A DNA stretch of 64,000 nucleotides from Stenopsyche tienmushanensis (GCA_008973525.1 WACJ01000256.1:62001-126000); one strand, 5' to 3'; counted from the stretch's first letter, positions 35,701 through 50,700 are shown. Notes: generated by a model from the letters alone, not told the origin. Numbers and translations: made by a program.

Positions 35701-38700
35701 CTCACGTGGGTGTGAGGTGGCGAAGTGCACGTCGACGGTGAAAAAAAGGTGCACGACGTATAGGACGTTCATTACCACCAGCTCCCCGTCGCCCGCCGCT
35801 TCTCCTACACCTGTAAAACCGATCCTCTCTCACCTTTCGCAAACTAATAACTATGCTACCACAATATTGAACACTTTCCACTTGGGCGACATTCTTACTT
35901 CATTTCTATTCAACATTGAGAAACGTTTTTTGCTTAATAAAATACATTTTTTGTCTGAATAAATTGCAATTTTTTCACCTTATCCTACTTTCCTACAAAG
36001 AGATCGATTTAATATATGAATTCATACTCGTATTTTGATTATATTATGAATTTTATAAAATAGTTGTTTTGAAGGAGGAAACCAGTTTAGATGGTTCGAA
36101 AAATCCATTTTATTTTATAAATAATTAGTAAAACTATTCAATAATATGTTTTCAAAGTTTCACAAGAGTTCAATTTTTTTCAATGTTATGAGCACTATAG
36201 TGTACATAAATCAGTGCTGGAGTATGTAACATGTAGTGCGGAGTGGTCGCACAATAGACCCTTGTTCACAATCTAGCTCTATACCCCTGTATTACGGGAA
36301 GAGAAAAAAATGAAAGAGGGAAATATCTACATTCGTTCTTATTTGTAAATTCTTAGAATAGAGGTCTTAACCAGAAGGTACTAGAAGCGTTAGTATCATT
36401 TCAACAGAGCATCGGTTATCATCGATTTAACTTTGACCTTCTTAGTGTGTATTGAAAGTTAGAAGTCAAAATATAATCTTATTTGAAAGGAAAACAGGAT
36501 ACCTCAGACCGATATAAGTACAGTGGAACCTCGATAAACCGTTCCCGCATAATACGTTTTCCCGGATGGACCGTTCATTTTTTATAGTCCCGTCAAACAA
36601 TTATTATATGAAGCTTTCCCGCATTCACCGTTTCCCGCAATTACCGTTTTTTTTTCAGGGTCCCTTGGAAAACGTAAAATCGAGGTTTCACTGTATTGTC
36701 TAAGTTTGAACAAATTCTAGTAATTCCTTCCCTGTTAAAAAAAAATATATACGAAAAACACTAAAAAATCTGCCTCTTAAACCGGTTTCCCCCCTTAACC
36801 AATTTTAAGAAAAGTTTTCCATTCACTTATGACTAGAATTTGTCAAATTTGACCTCTCTATTGATCTCAAAGAATATTTATGATCGGTGGCATTTATATT
36901 ATTCAAAAATTATCAGCTCAAATCTCTTCACCTTTTTAAAAAATAATTACCTATTTTAACAGTAAACAATTATCACTCTAAATATTCAATATAAATCATG
37001 TATCTTTTAAATTATTCCTCATATATTAAAAGTGGGATTTGATATCAGATTAAGACATCAAAATTTTGTAAAATATGAAAAACTATACAACCATATACCA
37101 AAGCTGTATTAAAAGTTTTATACAGTACATTAATCAAAAATCATGTTTAACAAATATACAATTCCTGTAATAGCAATGGAGATGCACCGATTCCAATAAT
37201 ATTGTCAAGATTGCATATTTTGTAATCATGTTATTGAAGATTAACTATGATAAAACAAAAATAGATTAGAAACAGCAGAAGAAACCCTTTACCAAAGAAT
37301 ATTTTAGAATTAAATAAGAATCATATATAAATAGATCCTAACTGATAGCCATAAATCTCTGCTCAGTGACAGCTTTTTGATATTAAAATAAATTAATGCG
37401 CGGTTATCATAATATAAAATAAATACCAATTATAATTATAACTACTCTTATTTAATATATTAATATCACATTTCACTATAATATGTTCACTAGGACTATT
37501 ATAAAAGGAACAACTTCAGCTCTTCTTATTATCCAATTACAAGAATTATGTTACAATTTTAAAAAATCATCATAAGGCATGATATGTTTAAATTATATGC
37601 AGTCTTCAGTATCATATTTAATGAAAACGTTAATTCGATTCTCATTTATGATTATTAATTTTTTTTAAAACTTTGCAAAAAAATATACATATAATGTATC
37701 AATGAAGTATGTATCTACATGAAATCGTAACATATTAGCAAAATAAATGTATTATGTAGCATTTACATAGACATGTTGAAATTGTAGGAAAATATATAAG
37801 GTGAAAAAAAAAGATAACAAATACGGCAAAAAGTTAAGCCAAAATTAAAGTTTCCGTTTCATACTCGATATATTTATAAACAACGTATATATACTTGTAA
37901 TCATGCATGTAAAAAAAATACTGTACTACGTAACATAAGTTTTCATACAAATAAAATATATTTTATTAAGTTATCGGCAAGACAACACACATTCCTAACA
38001 AATTCTACTACAAAGATTCACCATTTGCAAAGTATAATAGAAAAGTGCAATGATCTATAAGCAAAGAAGTTCACAAAAAGCAATTTGTTTTCCTAAGTAT
38101 AAATAATACGCATTCGTTTTAATTTTACTCGAAGAATGCTCGTCTAAGTATTATACAAAACTATGCATTTATCAAAGATAATATATACATATTTGTTTTT
38201 ATGGGGTGATATTTTCATGTTGTGACATGGCAATATATTTGATATTCGTATTAAGAGAAAAAACTGGCTATGCTAAGATTTGTTATGGATAATCAATTAT
38301 AAAAAGCTACCTTATGACATATATATTTGATAATAGAAAATAAGCACTATTCATTATAAACTTTGCAAAAATATATCAACAAATATGTAGTTTCATATAT
38401 AGAAATCTAATAACATATTAACAAATCCATGCAATAATACTTTTATAACCTATTAAATAACATTTTTTCACAAATACAATTCTCCAATCTAAATTTATGT
38501 TTTATTTTTTTTTAATATACACACACATTACCACTACATCAACTATATAAAAGTTACAGTCATGTTGGCGGTTCAATCTCAAAAACATCATCTATGCTTA
38601 TGCTGAATAGTCTAATGTCAAAATTGAAGTTGCCCAATTGAGATTGACGTACGCAACATGTGAGCATCGATACTACAAATCTTCAATGGATTTAAAAAAT

Positions 38701-41700
38701 TAAATCCGATTCTACAAAACCGAACCGAAACTGAAGATTTGGATCGACACGCTTAACAAAATGCAAATTTTATCCAAAGATTACATAAGAAAATTGTCTC
38801 ACTTGGAACACGAGCAAGTAGTTCTCCGGGTAGGATCGACAAACTCCCATTCTTTGGTAGGTTTAACATCCATCGTAATATCGTTCCCGTTGACTAAATC
38901 TGGTTCCTGAAATGCAAAAAATAGACTTTGTTAAAAATAAATACTCAATCTGTATGAAAAGTCACGGACAATAGCTTTAGCACAATTTCAATAACTACGT
39001 TACACATTTATTAATACACTCGTCGCTAACTGCAAATCGGTGTTTTTTCTCACAAGGCCCAAATTCAATAGTTGGAGCGTATACAGAAGGTATAGTGATG
39101 CGATATTATAATGCATGATAACGCATATAATGCGTTTTATCTTAGATCATTCATATTAAACCACATTTTAACAGAGGAAGAAAACGTCCACTGAAATAAT
39201 GCGTCCACCATACACGGTAGACGCAACAACGAACGAGTTAATAATAATCTTATAAATCGATCAATAATATTACCTGCTGTCCTATACACAAGTCGGTGAG
39301 CGTTCTATTAGACAAAACAGCCGAAGATTTGGGAGGTAAATACTGCGTCGCGAGAGGCGGCGGAGCTTGCGTAGCAGCCGTTTCGGAATCGTCCATTTCT
39401 GTGAGCAAAACATATTGAGCCGGATATCGCATTCTAACACCTCCCACCGAGACCTCCACGGTCGCCGGCTCGTTTCCTCCCGCCCCGATGGGATAGAAGC
39501 GCCCCCACGCTTCCAGCAGTCTGGCGGCGGCCGAATCTCCGGAGGAGGTCGATCCGCCGTTGCATCCGTTGCCATTTTGATTAACTAAGGTCCCCGCTAA
39601 GGCGAACGGTGATAAAATCACTGAAATAATAAAATTAACAGTTGTTATAACAGATAAATTAACAGCAGTTGTTCGCTTCATACGAAAGAGTATAATTTAA
39701 CAAGTTACCTTTGGTGTTATGAGAATCGGGCCGCAATCGCGTGAGCCGCCGCACCGGAGGATGCTGCCGCACGTCTACGCTGGCGCAGACCGTACTCTCG
39801 CCGTGCACAAAGAATGCAAAAGAAAATGAAAAATGCCAACAGCTGCAAAAGAAATAAATTCTAATTAAACGTGAATCCAAAACAGAAATTCCGGCATTGC
39901 AAATTGACATTGGAAAATATGTATGGAGGAGAACGAAGTACTATTTGAAACTCAAAAAATAATACACAGAGATCTCCAATATTATATAGGAAACATAAGG
40001 CTGTATGCAGATCAAGGATATCTTGCATTCGTCTTAAAATTCCAAAAGTGTCAAGATTAAAACGAATCTAAAATGCCGTCTAGATCAGTGTTCCCCAACC
40101 TTTTTGCAGCTACTTTTTGGATATTCTTGGCTGCAGTATGATTCGATTTTATTGAGGATATGGACAAAAATGCTTTTTCGCATGAATAGGTTGTTGAAAT
40201 GACATTAATAAATCTATAACTTTACAGCTTAAAGATGGATATTCATCTTCCACCGATATCCAAAACTGAGACAATGTTAATGTTTTGTATCTGGATATCA
40301 GACTGGCATCCGAAGATAACTCTATTGATTGTTCTTTTTCTCTACTCATAAGAGTTCATGAAATGATATCCTCCATGAAGGGATTATTAATCCAAAGATT
40401 TCCTTTACAAGGATCCTCATTTTCGGGGTAATAGTGATTCAATTTTAGTACAAATGCTATCGAATCAAACCAAAGCCACAATTCTCAGCCCCTTGAGAGG
40501 ATGTCTATATCCATCGGGGGAATGCAAATTGAGGTTGTAAATGAATACACGCACATTTTTAAAGCGAAAATTCCGCAGTAGTTAAAAACTAAGGTATTTA
40601 ACCCATACATCCCAGTGTTAACTTATGGTGCAGAGACGTGGAACATAACAGCAGGTCTTAAAGGATGCCCAACGTGCCATGGAAAGATCTATGCTCGGAG
40701 TATCTTTAAAAGATAAAATCAAAAGGATATCCGAAGAACTTGAACAGGGAACACTACCAAAAGAATTGTCACATTTAAGTGGCAACGGGTGGGACACATC
40801 TGGGGAAGAAGTGTTGGGAGTGGCGACCGAGAGCTGGCAAACGGAGTGTCGGCCGACCCACCGCAAGACGACACCAGAAGGAACCTGGATATGAAAAGCG
40901 GGAAGCCTATGTCCAACAGTGGACGGACACGGCCTGATGAATCCCAAAGAACCAACTTCTTTTTAAGTGCATTGACCTTATTTCTCAGTTTAAAAATATT
41001 TGTACGAAATCCATGGAGAGAAAAGTTAATGTTATTAAGTAGTCTAAATATGTTCTAATAGGGCTGAGTTGAATTGTGGGATCGTTTTGGTGTCGATCAT
41101 TTAGCCGAGTATCATAACTCTTTTGCAAAATCTTTGCTTTAAGAAGAAAACTGACTGAATTTCTTGAAATTTGGCATACTGTTAGCGACCCGGTGGAAAT
41201 TCTCTGCGGCTCGGCACCGGGCCGCAGACCACTGGTTGGGGAACATTGATCTAGATTTTTAACGATGATGACCAAGTCGGTTTAATTTTGAGAGGCTGTA
41301 TAAATTTTTGATGCGTCCTCAATGGGATGCATTCTGATTTTCTTTTCAAACTTGCCTTTTAGCTATATCTTCTTTGTCTCCATCGTAGGGCTTGACGAAC
41401 CACTTTCCCAAGCGAACAAAGTCTCTCGAGAGCAGACACCTGTGGAAATGAATAAAAATAATTATTGAAAGCACAATTAGATAGGGTTGCATGGTATGAA
41501 ATGGAGAGTCGTTATTACCTTTCGATGAGGTTGTGGAGCGCCTTGAAGAGGAGCGATCTACACTCGTAGGAGAGGCCGCTTTCCCAGGATCCCTGCTCGC
41601 CTCCTTCTGCAAAGAGGAAAGGAGGAGGGTGAGCGACACGGTGACGTCAGGCGTGACGGCGCGAGGCGCTGCGGCCGTGACGTCAGAGCGCGGCGGGCCC

Positions 41701-44700
41701 GTTAGCTTGGACGGGCGGCAAGGCCGTATCACACCTCGATATGAGCTCCACTCGCTTCCATTTTGAGGGCTACTATTTTTAGAATAGGCGCGCAAACAGA
41801 GCACAAAACAAGGAGAGCGCAGGTTCGTCACACAAAGATAAGACGAAAGGAAGAGGTCAAAGAACGCGGCGCAGTGTCGAGTGTTGAGCCCGCAGACGGA
41901 GTTCGACGATCGCCCCGTCACTCGTCCCTAACCTCGAGCGAAGCGCGCCAAAACTTTCAAATCCCAGCGCTTCTCAAGCGCTCGCCACCGCCCCTCTGCG
42001 GACATCCCTGTCCTTGTCGCTACTCTCCTTACAAGTTGACTTTATATGCATTGCTTTTTTCCCATTTAACGGTATTTTTTGTTGTTTTTTTGTCTGGCTC
42101 GATACTCTCTATTTCTTTCCAAGGTTAGCACTTTTCTCAGCAGTTTGTACTTGTTTTTTTCTCAATTTCACTTTTCACACAATGGAAATTCTTAGCTAAA
42201 AAAATTAAGCTGTGTTTGTGTAATATATAAAAAGTGCTATAGTGGTTGCACTATGCTGCGCGGCGCTTGAAATTTTACTTTTCTTTTCGATCAGCCTAAT
42301 TCGCCCTACCGCGCCTATACTCCAATCGAAAACGACGACTTGCGATGATCGCCAATCGATAAAGATCAATTGTAAGCATTCTATAATACAGGTCGTCGAA
42401 AGAGGAAGCTTTGTCGATTTAATCGAAGCAGATCAGTTTCAATCGATCTATAGGATAAGGCAGTATCCACTTGCGGTTAAATAACACTTTGCATGCACCA
42501 TGACCTGCATCGCAAGCAAAGTGTTAAGATAAGATTATTTGAATATATTTTGTAAGATCTACGAATAATTGACGGAAATATTGCGAAACAATCACTTCAG
42601 AATCTGGAATTGCGTTTAAAAGTTCAGAGTCATAAACTGGATTTGAACATTTTCAACGCAGACCGTCGCAGCATAACAGTATTGCAAACGATTAGTTAAT
42701 TTGAAGTTTTTTTGCCAAACCTATGCGGCAAGCGACCCAGAATAAAAACTAAAGAACTTCTCGATGTAACGTTGAGCCTCGATTATCCGATCTATAACAT
42801 GGAAGTTTTTAACAGCAATCCAAAAAATCAATTTATTCTAGTCGGAATCGAGTCTACGACCTCCGTGCGTTCAGGTAGCATTGTTGAGTTTGGCGAAATG
42901 TGCGAAATTAATTTTTCAACAGGTTGAATCCGCCACGGAAGCGCCGAAACAATTTCAATGTGCATCGAATGCGATTCGGATGGCAAAATTGCTATACAAG
43001 CATTTTCAGATGAAAATAAAACCGGACCGGAATTGAACCGGTTCGAAAATATTGTTTTTTTTTCGGTTCGGTACACGACTTACGAAGAAGAGCGATTGAT
43101 TTTTGTTTTGATACAGGAATCGGCTGGAATCTTAGAAGCTGCTTCCGTGCGAAAATCTGTCAAAATCATTGAAAAGATCCATTCTCTTCACAATCAATGA
43201 AGTTGTTAAAGAAAAAAACCGAAGATTACAAGTTTGTGAGTTGCAGTAAAGCGCGCTTCTAACGGATTATTTGACAGTTTCGTAATAAACGTAGACAAGC
43301 CAAGCAAGGAACGCTAGAGTTTTTTGCACCGCAGAGCCGAGCGATTAAAATTTTCCCGTTAATCACGATCTTTCTTAAGAACATATCCTTGGTAATCAAT
43401 AAGGGGTTGCTATTATCTCTAAACAAACATTTAGCATTTCTAAACAATAATCTCATCCTAGATGCGTCGTGCTGATAAAAAGTGCGTTAGCTCCTGGACT
43501 TAATTATAATGAAACCTTGACAGAGTTGGAAGATCGGAAGTATTGATATTTGAATGTAAATAAATAAATATAGAGGCGACAAATAAAGTCGGGCAGGGTC
43601 GCCCAGAATGACTGATTAGCAAAGATTTTGAAAATATGACTCGACATGAAATCAAGGGTAACTTCGCCACTCGCTCGTACGTCCTCTCTTGCGGTAAAAT
43701 TCCTATCCAAATAATTGTATCCAAATTTAACCACATACGCAATGCGATGGGAAAATCCTTCATCCTTAGAAAAGTGTCACAAAGGAGATCGCCTACGCCA
43801 ATGACGACTCTCGCGCAAATTCTATTTAACAAGTCCGTCAGTGTTCGGAAAGAATTATATTTACTCTCTTACATAAACGAATGCTAGGGTTTACCGAGCA
43901 CGCATGCTCTGATAAATGGCGGCGTGTAAATAAAGCGCTCTTCCGCTTAGATGTGCCCGCCGTCCTACATGTAAGACGCAACTTCGACCACAATATTTTT
44001 ATCGAGTTGCATCTGTCATTCGGCGCGCATTAGATCGAATAAGAATTCCATGGTGGCGAGCTGAGGCCGTATTTGGAAGTAGAAAAGAGTGGAAGATGCA
44101 AGTGAAGCGGGAAGAGGAGACGCGTGACCGTGAAAGCGATCGATCCTCGGGCGGGGGCCGCACGTGCGAGGCTCCGCGCCCGTTTCGCGCCGGTTCGCGT
44201 CCGTTCGCGCCTGCTCCGTGCCCACCTCTTGTTTACATTGCTACTACATCCCACCCTTCGCCGCTTTGCCACTTCCGCCACCACCGCCGCCACCGCCACC
44301 ACCGCCTCGCCGACCTCCACACTAACTGTTACCGTACGCCAGGGGCTTCCAAACTTCATAAGACGCAGTGACGGACTCATTTTGTGATCATTCAAACTAC
44401 AAAAGTATTTACCATGAGATTTCAACACTTTACGACCCGAGGAATTCTGCAGTACTTTCGCTAAATTATTTTGCAACTGAAATGTTAAATAGCGAAAATG
44501 TGGTAAATCGAGCATTTTCATTGTGGATGAACGCTCAGCCCTTTCGCATTCGCCCAGCGACTGATAAAAAAACTAAATAGATATGAATTTACTGTAAATA
44601 TTAACGATAAATTGAGTGAAGATTGGGGATCAGGGTCAAACGAAATGTCGGCAATTCGTCCGGTGTCAACAGCCCATGCCCAATATCGCGCATATAAAAA

Positions 44701-47700
44701 AGAAGCAGTTGGAAAACAAAATGGAGTTTAAAAGAATGGAATGCTTAAAATTCAATAGAAAACACTTGACATTTATAGTTTTTTTTTATAGTACGGCAGT
44801 AATATAATTATGATCATCGTTGTCATATATAAAAGTGAGAGGCGATTCAATGCGGATGATCATGGCTACCTTTTTCGCCTCGCCGCACACTCGATATTGA
44901 AGGGTTCGGAGCTTTTGCTTGCAAAGACTCATCGTATGAACTTATTCGCAATTTAAAATGTATTACACACGGTACGGATGCATTCAGGAATAGGGAATCC
45001 AATCCCGGAATCCCGGACAGTTTTAGGTGCTCATGAATCCCGGGATTAGTAAACGCAATCCCGAAAAAATCGGGATTGAAATTTTTATCTAACAGAAATG
45101 GCACACTTCATCAGCACGTCGAAGGCTACTAAATCGAGACATTCTGGCCGAAATCTGGACGCTTGGAAATAGTGGCGTAACTACTAATGGGCGAGCTTAG
45201 GTCACGCCTAGATGGCAGTAGCTGTCTAATCTATGTATAAATATATACAGAACATATATGTTTTTCAAATGTTTATATTAACCTTTCCCTACCGGTGATG
45301 TATTTACTACACCTCGACTCTAACAATGGGAATATCGACATGAAATATAACAGATACGGGGTTCAGATTTTTTTTAATTCCTCCGTAATATAATTTCGAA
45401 TCACACCAAAGTATTATAATATATGAGTATTCATCTGCAGCGACGGAAATAAATAATTTGTCGGGAAATCGGGAATTTTGCGAGTTTTAGTCCGTGTCTC
45501 GGCGGAATAATATTTTATCAGTCACATTGATGGTGTTATACGAAAATGGGGGTTCACGCGGTCATCAACTCGAACTAGCATTTAAATATCTGATGACGAT
45601 ACCTCCAACGAGTGTGGAGGCTGAGCGTGATTTCAAGTGTATTGTTTATGTTTACTTGAAGAAATGACCGAATATTGCGCGCTATCGACAGTGTTTATTA
45701 GGCCTGATCCACACTATGGTGCCGGTAACGGTTCGATCTCGCTCTCGGTCTCGGTCCGGTCAAATATTCTCATACAAAAAACGGGATTGGAACGATCCGA
45801 TAGTGTGAATACTCTGATTGTTTCTTGTGTAAGAATATTTGATCGGACCGAGACCGGAGCGAGATCGAACCGTTACTGGCACCATAGTGTGGATCAGACC
45901 TTAATATATGTACAAGCTTCATACACGCTGCGACGACCCTGACAGACAAGTGGATTTGTACGGATGATAAATGGCGGACATACGAATATAGCATCTAAGT
46001 TTATAATGATTTTAAATTAGACCACTACTCAAAGGGTCAAAAAACCACCTACATTCCATATCGAGATTACGTCTTTATCCAAGCTGCCTTGCTGTGTGTT
46101 TATAAACAAATACCACTGTCAAATTTGTAAACGTATCCATGATATCTCTATTGATATTCAGAGCTATTAGGCAGTTTAGAATGCAATTGGACAAAAACAA
46201 CTGACAATTCGATAGCCTACGTACGCTATGTTGGACTCGCCAAAAAACACTCGCCGGAGTATTTTTTGAACAATTTGTCGGAGTAGTTTAACTAACAGAA
46301 AATAAGATAGTATTCTTTCCTACACTGAATTTGCTTCTGGAAAACTAAAACATCGAGCTAGTAGAGATTAAAAATATGATAATTGAACTGCTGCAGAAAC
46401 TAAACCGTTTTAAATAAAACTAAAGAAAGGAAACTCCATTTTAGGCAGCGAAGAATTAGTTCCGTTTTCGACCTACATATGTGAAGCTGTATTTTTATTA
46501 TGAAAACTAAGATTAGGAGCCGACTATAACCGGTTTGAAAAGTTTTAAGCAAGGCCAAGGATCACACTGGATTGATGTTGTTCCACAATTAGAACTATGA
46601 ATAAACAATTTATAAGTTCATACATTATATAGCAACTCTCTATAATAATAATTCTGTGTTTGTTTCACTGCACTGTACAACTTCAAAAAATATTTAAGAT
46701 TCACACAAGTCAATCTCTTAGTAGTTTTTAAGTCGCGATCGGTGTGCCGTGCAAGATAAAAGGTTTCGGAGCTCTGATATAGAAAACATGAATGTAACCA
46801 ATGAATGGATATTGAAGAAGTCCTGCAGTGGACTTCGCGTGGCTACATTATGATGATAAAATATACACAATGATTGATCAATCCCTCCGATGCACATGTG
46901 GAAACGACGGAAGAGAATGTCGTCACCGTTGCGAAATTCCTTACGCCAATTGTTATCGTATCATTACGTGATACACATATTTCCTCCTGTGATCTTTAAT
47001 ACTTCACATGGCAAAAACGAAAATATCGCCGCATCCCAAAGGACCTCGTCGAAAGCGAATTTTCGAAGCCGAAGCGAAGATCGCCTCGCATTCTTGGGTG
47101 AAAGTAAAATTTGAGCGGAACGACAGCGGAAGCGACGTACAACCGAAACGAGGGCATTCCGCTGCGAAAAATACCGATCGATATTGGACGAGGAAGAGAA
47201 GAACGCAACCGTAACGTCCGTCAGCGGAGACGCATTTACTCGGGAGTCTCGTGTGTAAGTGGGCCGAATCCATTTTTGTATAAAACCCAACCACTCACAC
47301 GAGGGGTTGTTTATTTATAGTCGACGTCCCCGCAAACTTGTCCGAGGGAGGATATGTCGAATGTGCTACGCGCCCGACACACAAACGGCCTACAAAAAAT
47401 ACGCCCGAATCAATTTCAAATACTCTCCCATTTTGTATACACAGCATGCGCACTGAATAAAGCGAACATATGCGGTCGCACTCTAAGAGAGATCCTTTCC
47501 GAATGTCTTTTTCCATCAAACATTTATTCCTTCAATTTGTTAAAATAATTTATAACTTGCACACATCAAAACACCAACAAAACTTAGATTTAAAATCCTT
47601 TTGATATATTTAAATTAGCTCGAACACAATCGTTCAAAGCGCTCTAAAGGCGAGCATGACCGCACGGTAACGTTGGACAACACCTTTCGCATACCAGAAT

Positions 47701-50700
47701 TATAAACATATCGATGACACAACACAATACATACGCGACTGACGAGCCGCGATCGCGGAAACGATCTAGAACAAATAGTGTTTTTTAAAATATTTCCGGT
47801 CGAAATTATTACACGATGAGTATTTATTTTCTCACACTCGACACTTTTATTTTCCCACTGTGAATACATTTCTCAAAGCAATTATATTATTATGCAATTA
47901 TAACCACTGAGATTATAATGTCCTTCTAACTATTACAACTAGGAAGTACAAGTTACCTATAAAAACATAGCTCAAAGTCATTTACAAAGGACTACACAAA
48001 GGAGGGACTGGAATCTTTGCACTCCAGAAAACCTTTTCCCGTAAAATCAACAAGGTCATTATAACAGCTTTCGTGAATGTATCATATAGACGAGATGGAT
48101 GTAACCCCTTCCTGTGAATGGATATTGAAGAGGCCCATTGCTTTGCAGTGATGATGATATTTGCAGTATGTGTGCACGTAAATCGTGATTATAATATGGT
48201 TCCACCTCGGAAGAAACTTTCGAGATATGGTGCTATGGAAGGATGCTAAAAGAGTAAGATTTGAATCGGCGCTGTGAATACAGCATTCCGAAGATGAACA
48301 GAATAAAAGAAGAATCAGGATATATAAATAGTATATCGAGATCCAATGTAGCAATGTTGTAAAAATTCCCCTTATTCCAACCTTACTATAACTCGACTCT
48401 GTGTAGTAAATACACCATAGTAAATGAAAGGTTAAATCGTTCTTCTTCAGTAAATTTTTTCATGTCCGATGACGGATTTGGCATCCTAAGATAATTGCAT
48501 AAATTAGATGAATAAGGAATTGATAAATGTATGCATAAACATGCATACATAATAAGGTTCCATGGCCATCGACAAGGCATTCCGCCCATTTCTGGGCCTC
48601 ATCCATTAAATCGCCTAGGCTATGCGATGTCTTCCGACGGGTCTGCTGCCATTCGGACCCGAATCTAATACGGCTCTGCGTGCTACACGATCTTCCCGAT
48701 GAATTGACGCTTCGCTGTACATGTCCATGACCTCTCGATTGGATATCATAGTTTCGATACTTGTGGCTTTATTGTTTTTCTCTTAAAATGTTTCTTTCGA
48801 ATCTAAATATCGAATTTGTCTCTTGTATATCGACGTAGTTTTTGGATACAAGTGCATTTGCAATCGATTTTATTGCAAAGTGTTTTGAAAGAATACGTGC
48901 AGCACTCGATGTGCGTTCGAGCTCGAACTTAAAAAACGCTATAGCGCTCAGTGTGGCGACTTCGCCATCTAGCGGAGACGATTAGATGAATTTAGTTGAA
49001 AAATGAGAGGTTCGTGATAAGAAATCGATCGGCGCATGGGTGAGTGGGTGTGTGGGTCGGGTGGGGGGGGCGGAGGGGTGGTCGGCGGAAGTGGGGCAAG
49101 GTCGCGCGCCCCCGCCACTAATTGACGCGCCGCACCTGAAACCCGTCGTCGTTGCATCGATGCGACGCAATACGCGTCGATCGCATTCGACAATCTCGTC
49201 TCGAATTTGGCCGCCGTTACAGAATCAGCTCGAGGAAAAAATCTCAATTCGATGACACGTGCCGATGACATCCGACAGGCTGAACGGGAAACTAGAGTTC
49301 GAGGACGAGGCCCAGGGTGCGTGCGGACGATATCGGGATGAATCGATAGAGGGCGCGAAGGGCGAAGGGCGCAGAGGGCGGAAGGGAAGGTTCGCGCGCC
49401 GTCCCTCAACAGGTGAGCGTCCGAACGGATCAATGGCTGCAAGGATCGACGCGGGAAGAGTCGCTCGTCACGAGCTACCAGTCTCTTGCGAAATGTCTAA
49501 AAATAACCAACAATGACATAATTAACCGCAAAGCTTTCTCGGGTGCGATTCATTTTGAAAGAACGCAACTCGGCGTCGAAACAATAAGAAAAAAAAATAG
49601 TACATCGTCATATCGGCGACTGGCCGAACGCACATGTGCGTTCGGATCGACCGGTCGCTTTGATCGCACCGCACCCACAACAGTCGCATATTAATTAGAT
49701 CGATAAATCCCGACACACTCGATCCGGATCGAAACACCAACCGACGCTAAATGCGCCAACACGCGAAAATATTACAAAGAAACTTTTCCGGCTGAATACG
49801 AACGCAAACACATTACATTATCCGATAAGAGATGGATTATCGATGCCGAAATCGATCGAAATGCTGGATACAATGTCAGATCTTGGATGCTAATTATTAA
49901 GGTTTAGATCCAGATCGTGGAAGAAAAATTCTCCCAATGGGATATGGTCTCGATCCAATTCACCCTGATATCTAGGATCTGAAAAAGTAAATATCAAAGG
50001 GCGAATGAGTGGATTTTCTGCAACGGTCATTGAAAATAAATGATAAATTTCGTTATTCACTATCAGATCTGCTCCAACCAAAAATTCTTATTCAAATTGT
50101 CCTTTCAAAAATCATTTCCCTTTTAGAAATGTCTCAAGTGGAGATCGCCTACAACAGATAACGGATATGTTCGAAGTCGATTCAAACACAAATAAAACCG
50201 GATTTGATCGAAAAATAAGAGCGAATAAAAAGCTGAATAAAAAGGATCCTTAGACGGAACAAAATCTTGCAAAAACGTCTTAGAACAGAAAACGTTCTCA
50301 AGTGCCGTTTGGGACGCGCTTCTGTCGCATTTGAGAAATGTAATTCGTCCGCAGATCGTGGAAGGTTGTGTGTGGATTCTGTCCGGTGCGACGGATCCAA
50401 GTACGGGACTGCCCGCGGGTCAAAGAACTAGGAAAGAACAGGTCGGTGCTGACAATTTGAGCGAATTTATTCATCACAAAAATTAGTTAGAAAACTAGAA
50501 ATTGTGGCGATGTGCGATCGACCCCGATGTCGAATTCGCTATTAAATCTCACCGACGGCTAAAAATAAAATAAAAATACGTTTCCTAACAGATTTCCTAA
50601 CAGTATTCGATGTATGAATATATGAATAAATTGACGTAATTTTAATAATACCGCATGTTTCTTGCACGCAATTTAATGTTTCACACATTCCTTCCGAGCT

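Noticed and set aside
41346..41921. 191-codon minus-strand frame treated as a single exon
   Set aside because: It runs through a CpG-rich intron, one exon in another frame and a 79-base intron. Only 41439-41356 belongs to MED13 in that frame.
44030..44521. Frames over the ccaccgccgcc tract as a coding gene
   Set aside because: Simple-sequence and CpG-rich DNA gives open frames in several phases on both strands; no conserved motif.
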